Shown here: positions 19,084 to 21,683 of the stretch, piece by piece | Position numbering within the stretch: the first letter of the stretch is position 1 | How the letters are laid out: each line of letters starts with the position of its first letter | Source of the DNA: a virus | DNA length: 21,683 nt | Virus record (IMG/VR): IMGVR_UViG_3300031706_000056 | Span: 1 to 21,683 of that record | Strand: one strand, 5' to 3' | Program-made: the position numbers and the translations under genes | Notes under the pieces: generated by a model | Database searches by the model: none | The model's input: the letters and a program-made list of their open reading frames with translations, nothing else | What the model was told of the DNA's origin: nothing

Positions 19084-20196
19084 TTAATTTGGTTGCCAAC
19101 GCTGCCGCGGCACTAGTTTAGTCTTTGATCCTAGAGCAACATATCCTTCGCCGCCCTTCTCACCTTTTGTTGTTGCTGTCACATCAGCAGGAGCATTATC
19201 TAACTGATCAATAATATGATCCTTTACAGTCATGATCTGTTTTACAAGACCAAACAATGCAGGCAATGCCTTAGGGCTTGCTGTGTTCATTTCTGCAATC
19301 TTTGCTTGCTTGTTAGTACTTACCTTTGATGCTCCGAGCCAGTCAAAAAAACCATTTTCAATATTCTTCAACTGCTGTGTACGTGTCATGTGATTAACAT
19401 ATGTATAAATGATGTTCTTCATATCACTTAGTCCTTTAACAGGAGCAAGGAAGGAGTCAACTAACTGGGCAGTTTTTGCTGCCGTAGCTCTAATACTTTT
19501 AACTTCTGATGTGTCAACTTTAGGCTGATGTGTAACATAAGTTTGTCCTAGTACTACTACATCATTGCTGTTAAGTTCTTTTACATCTTTAATAGGTGTT
19601 GCAGACTTTGAACCAAACTCTTCAAGTTTTGTGTGAACTACTACACCAACTTTTGAGTTCGCTATGCGCCCGCCGAGTTGGCCATTCGTATCAACTGTGT
19701 ACTTAACCAAGTTTGGTTCAAATTCTACTGAGCCTTTAGTTGCTGTAAAAGGCTTGCGTGGACTGTATAGTAAGTCACCATAAACATATCCTCGGAAGCT
19801 TCCAGGAGTTGCTGACTTCATTAGTTCAAACACTTCTGCCATTTCTTCGCCGAAGTCTTTGCGCCAAGGTTGTTCTTCTACACCCTTGCCTGAATTTTGT
19901 ATAAAGCGTGATAGATCATCTGCGCTTGTTGACTTGTTGCGTCCCCAACCATTTTTACCTACTAGAACAAACTCGCCGTCTGACTCGCGTCCCCAATAGA
20001 TAGTTGGATTGCCGTCCCACTTGATTGCAACATCACTGCTGTCAGTACCTAGCTTGTCTAGGATGTCTGCTGCTTCTACTGCCCCTGCTGAGCCTTTAAC
20101 AAACACTAGATCTTCTAGGTGGTTATACTCGCGTCCTTTAAACTCTTCAGTTAGGACTGCTTCAGTTAGGACTGTACGGAACTCGTTAAATCTCAT
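19084..20196 (-). CDS. KxDG-motif protein, possible ligase/nucleotidyltransferase-like enzyme
   Basis: The 370-residue protein contains AIKWDGNPTIYWGR (57-70). K59-W-D61-G62 fits motif I (KxDG) of DNA/RNA ligases and capping enzymes, where Lys forms the covalent AMP/GMP intermediate. FRGYVYGDLLYSP (134-146) resembles motif III, with Asp instead of Glu. Later motifs are not clear. The N-terminus (MRFNEFRTVLTEAVLTEEF) has two LTE cut-site-like repeats from a 15-base tandem duplication (20145-20174). The family is common in T4-like cyanophages; I recall it as a DUF (perhaps DUF6267, not checked). It overlaps the nucleotidyltransferase gene by four bases, so the two are cotranslated. Ligase activity is a hypothesis; end-modification of RNA or DNA is the likeliest chemistry. 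Confidence 0.68.
   Translation of the reverse strand: MRFNEFRTVLTEAVLTEEFKGREYNHLEDLVFVKGSAGAVEAADILDKLGTDSSDVAIKWDGNPTIYWGRESDGEFVLVGKNGWGRNKSTSADDLSRFIQNSGKGVEEQPWRKDFGEEMAEVFELMKSATPGSFRGYVYGDLLYSPRKPFTATKGSVEFEPNLVKYTVDTNGQLGGRIANSKVGVVVHTKLEEFGSKSATPIKDVKELNSNDVVVLGQTYVTHQPKVDTSEVKSIRATAAKTAQLVDSFLAPVKGLSDMKNIIYTYVNHMTRTQQLKNIENGFFDWLGASKVSTNKQAKIAEMNTASPKALPALFGLVKQIMTVKDHIIDQLDNAPADVTATTKGEKGGEGYVALGSKTKLVPRQRWQPN
20145..20174. repeat. Perfect 15-bp tandem duplication in the KxDG gene
   Basis: The unit cttcagttaggactg occurs twice in a row (20145-20159, 20160-20174). It keeps frame and encodes two consecutive VLTE units at residues 9-17 of the KxDG protein, doubling the predicted processing site. 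Confidence 0.9.
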
Positions 20197-21065
20197 CTTA
20201 TAAAGCTTCCTGAGGACATAACAGCACTGTTTAGCATGTTGCCACTAAGTTCTCTAATACGTGCAAGTTGCTTGTCTTCTAGTGTTTTGTATCCAGTTGG
20301 TGTTTTAGACTCAGGTACTTCTTTACCAGCCTTGGCCATTGTTTCTTTCCACGGAGCAATTAGCTGTTCGTAGTTTGGATCACTTTTTAACTTTGCAAGC
20401 ATAGTTTCAACTGTATGAGTGTCTGGTTCTTTTGCGCCTTTGCCTAATAGCAATGGTGCAATTTTATCCCATGTAGCAGCAATTACTTCATCGCCTTTGG
20501 CAGGATCAACTAATCCAAACTTAGGACTAAACTTTAGTCCACGTCCTCTTGCAATAGCCGATAGTAGGATAGCTCTGTCTGTTCCGCCGAACTGTGCTGT
20601 GCCTCCACGCTTGGCTCCACGTTGAAAGTCTGGATTGTTAGTAAACATAAAGTCTGTTTGTACAAATCCATTTTTGTCACTACCTGCAATAGGTGTGCGG
20701 AAGTGTACTTGATCACCTGCATCTTTAATCCAGCCGTCTGTCTTTTTACGACCAACATTCATAATTTCTGCATCGTCAACGCCTTGACTTTTTAGCCATG
20801 CAGTTAGTTTAACGATTAATTGTTCTTTGCTTATTTTGTTTGCATCTGTGTTTAGATCTAAGTCACCGGAACTATTCTTTTCAAACTCGCCATCTGGATC
20901 GTTCTTCTTACCAGTTGTGCCTAGCCAATCTTCTTCATCGTATGTTAAGCCTGTAATCTTTTCAATAAAGTTAATCGAAGCTTGCACATCTTTTGTTGCA
21001 ATACGCTGAGTTATAGCACCTTGTTCAGTTTTGAATATGTTGCCGCCTTCTTTAAGTATTGTCAT
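20193..21065 (-). CDS. Pol beta-superfamily nucleotidyltransferase
   Basis: The 290-residue protein shows the minimal nucleotidyltransferase signature: WLGTTGKK (47-54), SGDLDLN (66-72) with catalytic D68 and D70, and VQTDFMF (135-141) with D138 as the likely third Asp. Such enzymes transfer a nucleotide to RNA, protein or small molecules using two metals; the acceptor here is unknown. The N-terminus MTILKE|GG looks like a short cleavable leader with a T4 prohead-protease-type site. It overlaps the 87-residue gene by 14 bases upstream and the KxDG gene by four bases downstream. I recall cyanophage proteins with the same SGDLDM-type motif. The function is unassigned. Confidence 0.75.
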   Translation of the reverse strand: MTILKEGGNIFKTEQGAITQRIATKDVQASINFIEKITGLTYDEEDWLGTTGKKNDPDGEFEKNSSGDLDLNTDANKISKEQLIVKLTAWLKSQGVDDAEIMNVGRKKTDGWIKDAGDQVHFRTPIAGSDKNGFVQTDFMFTNNPDFQRGAKRGGTAQFGGTDRAILLSAIARGRGLKFSPKFGLVDPAKGDEVIAATWDKIAPLLLGKGAKEPDTHTVETMLAKLKSDPNYEQLIAPWKETMAKAGKEVPESKTPTGYKTLEDKQLARIRELSGNMLNSAVMSSGSFIR

Positions 21066-21315
21066 TCTTTTTACTCTCTATTATTCTAGTCATACTACGT
21101 TTAAACTTACGAGGGTCACTTGCTTTAATACTATTAATAAAGCGTCTTTCTAGTTCGCCGGCGGTATCTACATCATATGTAGAATGTATTCTACTTAATA
21201 AATTAATAGCACTTTCGATGATGTTATTGGCTGTAGCATCAATAAGATGGTCACTGTCACGCCGTCCGTGGGCATTATTCAGTTCCTCAAGTATACTTCT
21301 AGTTCGTTTTTTCAT
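21052..21315 (-). CDS. Small conserved protein of T4-like marine phages, 87 residues
   Basis: The protein starts MKKRTRSILEELNNAHGRRD and contains HLIDATANNIIESAINLLSR (23-42) and LERRFINSIKASDPRKFKR (55-73). It is helical and basic. I recall close relatives (KKRTRSILEEL, then HLIExRAxNIIxSAINLL) in T4-like cyanophages with no function assigned. It leads the operon reaching to 17640 and has a late-type box and an AGGA ribosome site. Confidence 0.78.
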   Translation of the reverse strand: MKKRTRSILEELNNAHGRRDSDHLIDATANNIIESAINLLSRIHSTYDVDTAGELERRFINSIKASDPRKFKRSMTRIIESKKNDNT

Positions 21316-21335
21316 GTTTAACTATTCCTATACAG

Positions 21336-21343
21336 TATTTAGT
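21336..21343 (-). promoter_or_regulatory. Late promoter box ACTAAATA, leftward
   Basis: The predicted start is near 21330, giving a 15-base leader to the 87-residue gene. It is back to back with a rightward TATAAATA box 10 bases away. Confidence 0.6.
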
Positions 21344-21353
21344 AGACTTTGTT

Positions 21354-21361
21354 TATAAATA
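21354..21361 (+). promoter_or_regulatory. Late promoter box TATAAATA, rightward
   Basis: A perfect T4 late box. The predicted start is near 21367, and a GGAGG ribosome site (21373-21377) precedes the lipase ATG at 21385. Confidence 0.72.
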
Positions 21362-21384
21362 TTACAAATAATGGAGGACCACAC

Positions 21385-21683
21385 ATGGCGATAACTGAAT
21401 TAAGTTTTGAAGAGAAATCCCTTCTCTTCGCTAAATTATCAAGTATAGCATATAGTAACATAAAAGTAGCAAAAAGTCAAGCAAAGGATTTAGGATTTAC
21501 TACAACAGAGTTTTACAACAAAGACGGTGCGCAAGCATATCGCTTTATGAACAAAACAGACTTAGTAATTGCATGTCGAGGAACGCAACCAAGAGAGTTT
21601 AACGACATTAAAGCAGATCTAAAAGCATTTCCAGTTATAGCTGAGACTGTTAGTAGAGTACACAGAGGATTTAAAGCTGAAAC
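21385..21683 (+). CDS. Class 3 lipase-like hydrolase, N-terminal part
   Basis: 99 residues are visible before the right edge. The protein starts MAITELSFEEKSLLFAKLSS with no signal peptide and contains LVIACRGTQPREFNDIKADL followed by VHRGFKAE. The RGTQ oxyanion-region motif, the DxxxDL turn and the VHxGF segment are characteristic of the class 3 lipase family; the GHSLGG nucleophile elbow would lie beyond the window. Similar genes occur in T4-like marine phages. It has a late promoter and a strong GGAGG ribosome site and is the only plus-strand gene here. Its substrate and role (lysis or membrane lipid use) are unknown. Confidence 0.85.
   Translation, partial: MAITELSFEEKSLLFAKLSSIAYSNIKVAKSQAKDLGFTTTEFYNKDGAQAYRFMNKTDLVIACRGTQPREFNDIKADLKAFPVIAETVSRVHRGFKAE

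Noticed and set aside
1-21683. CRISPR arrays, insertion sequences, integrase or attachment sites
   Set aside because: No repeated spacer-type arrays, transposase or integrase frames, or long terminal repeats were seen in the window.

Overview
The window looks like part of a T4-like marine myovirus genome of the cyanophage/pelagiphage kind. It is AT-rich, has tightly packed genes with ATGA and TAATG start-stop overlaps, and carries a class I ribonucleotide reductase module (nrdA, nrdB, glutaredoxin), a NifU-like gene, and many small conserved proteins typical of T4-like marine phages. T4-type late promoter boxes (NNTAAATA) recur in front of genes. All genes lie on the minus strand except a class 3 lipase entering at the right edge, so transcription mostly runs right to left, with a divergent promoter region near 21335-21361. 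No host gene is seen. The strongest host hint is a phage-borne, circularly permuted (two-piece) tmRNA whose tag ends in ALAA. This points to an alphaproteobacterial host such as SAR11, but that is inference.

Layout from right to left, following minus-strand transcription. 21315-17640 is an operon of a small conserved protein, a Pol beta-type nucleotidyltransferase, a KxDG (ligase/capping-like) protein, a small acidic-tailed protein and an unknown protein. 17549-17181 is a stand-alone late unit for a small Gly/Ala-rich protein, with hairpins at both mRNA ends. 17081-13638 is a run of small conserved proteins, including a tandem pair of very basic proteins and a 277-residue acidic protein. 13536-9830 holds a sigma70-type promoter, NifU-like protein, RecB-like nuclease, GIY-YIG-like protein, beta-helix tailspike and a conserved unknown. 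9800-5772 holds nrdA, nrdB (own sigma70-type promoter), glutaredoxin and an Sm-like protein. 5738-3206 is a three-gene, translationally coupled cassette with two M15 peptidase domains under a late promoter. 3139-1705 is a small-protein operon led by a HAD-type phosphatase under a consensus sigma70-type promoter. 1690-1391 is the tmRNA. 1264-878 is a secreted, outer-membrane-like protein. 782-1 holds a coiled-coil small protein, a staphylococcal-type nuclease and a truncated gene.

Two themes stand out. First, the permuted tmRNA: a 7-bp acceptor stem split across the locus, an encoded CCA, a 12-bp inverted repeat closing the excised loop, and the tag ANENFALAA, all directly behind a perfect TATAAATA late box. 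Second, seven proteins between 13961 and 21065 begin with a short segment ending in a T4 prohead-protease-like site ([LIF]xE followed by G, A, S or another residue). These may be capsid-targeted internal proteins, including a nucleotidyltransferase/ligase-like enzyme pair and the two basic proteins. Both readings rest on sequence inspection only.
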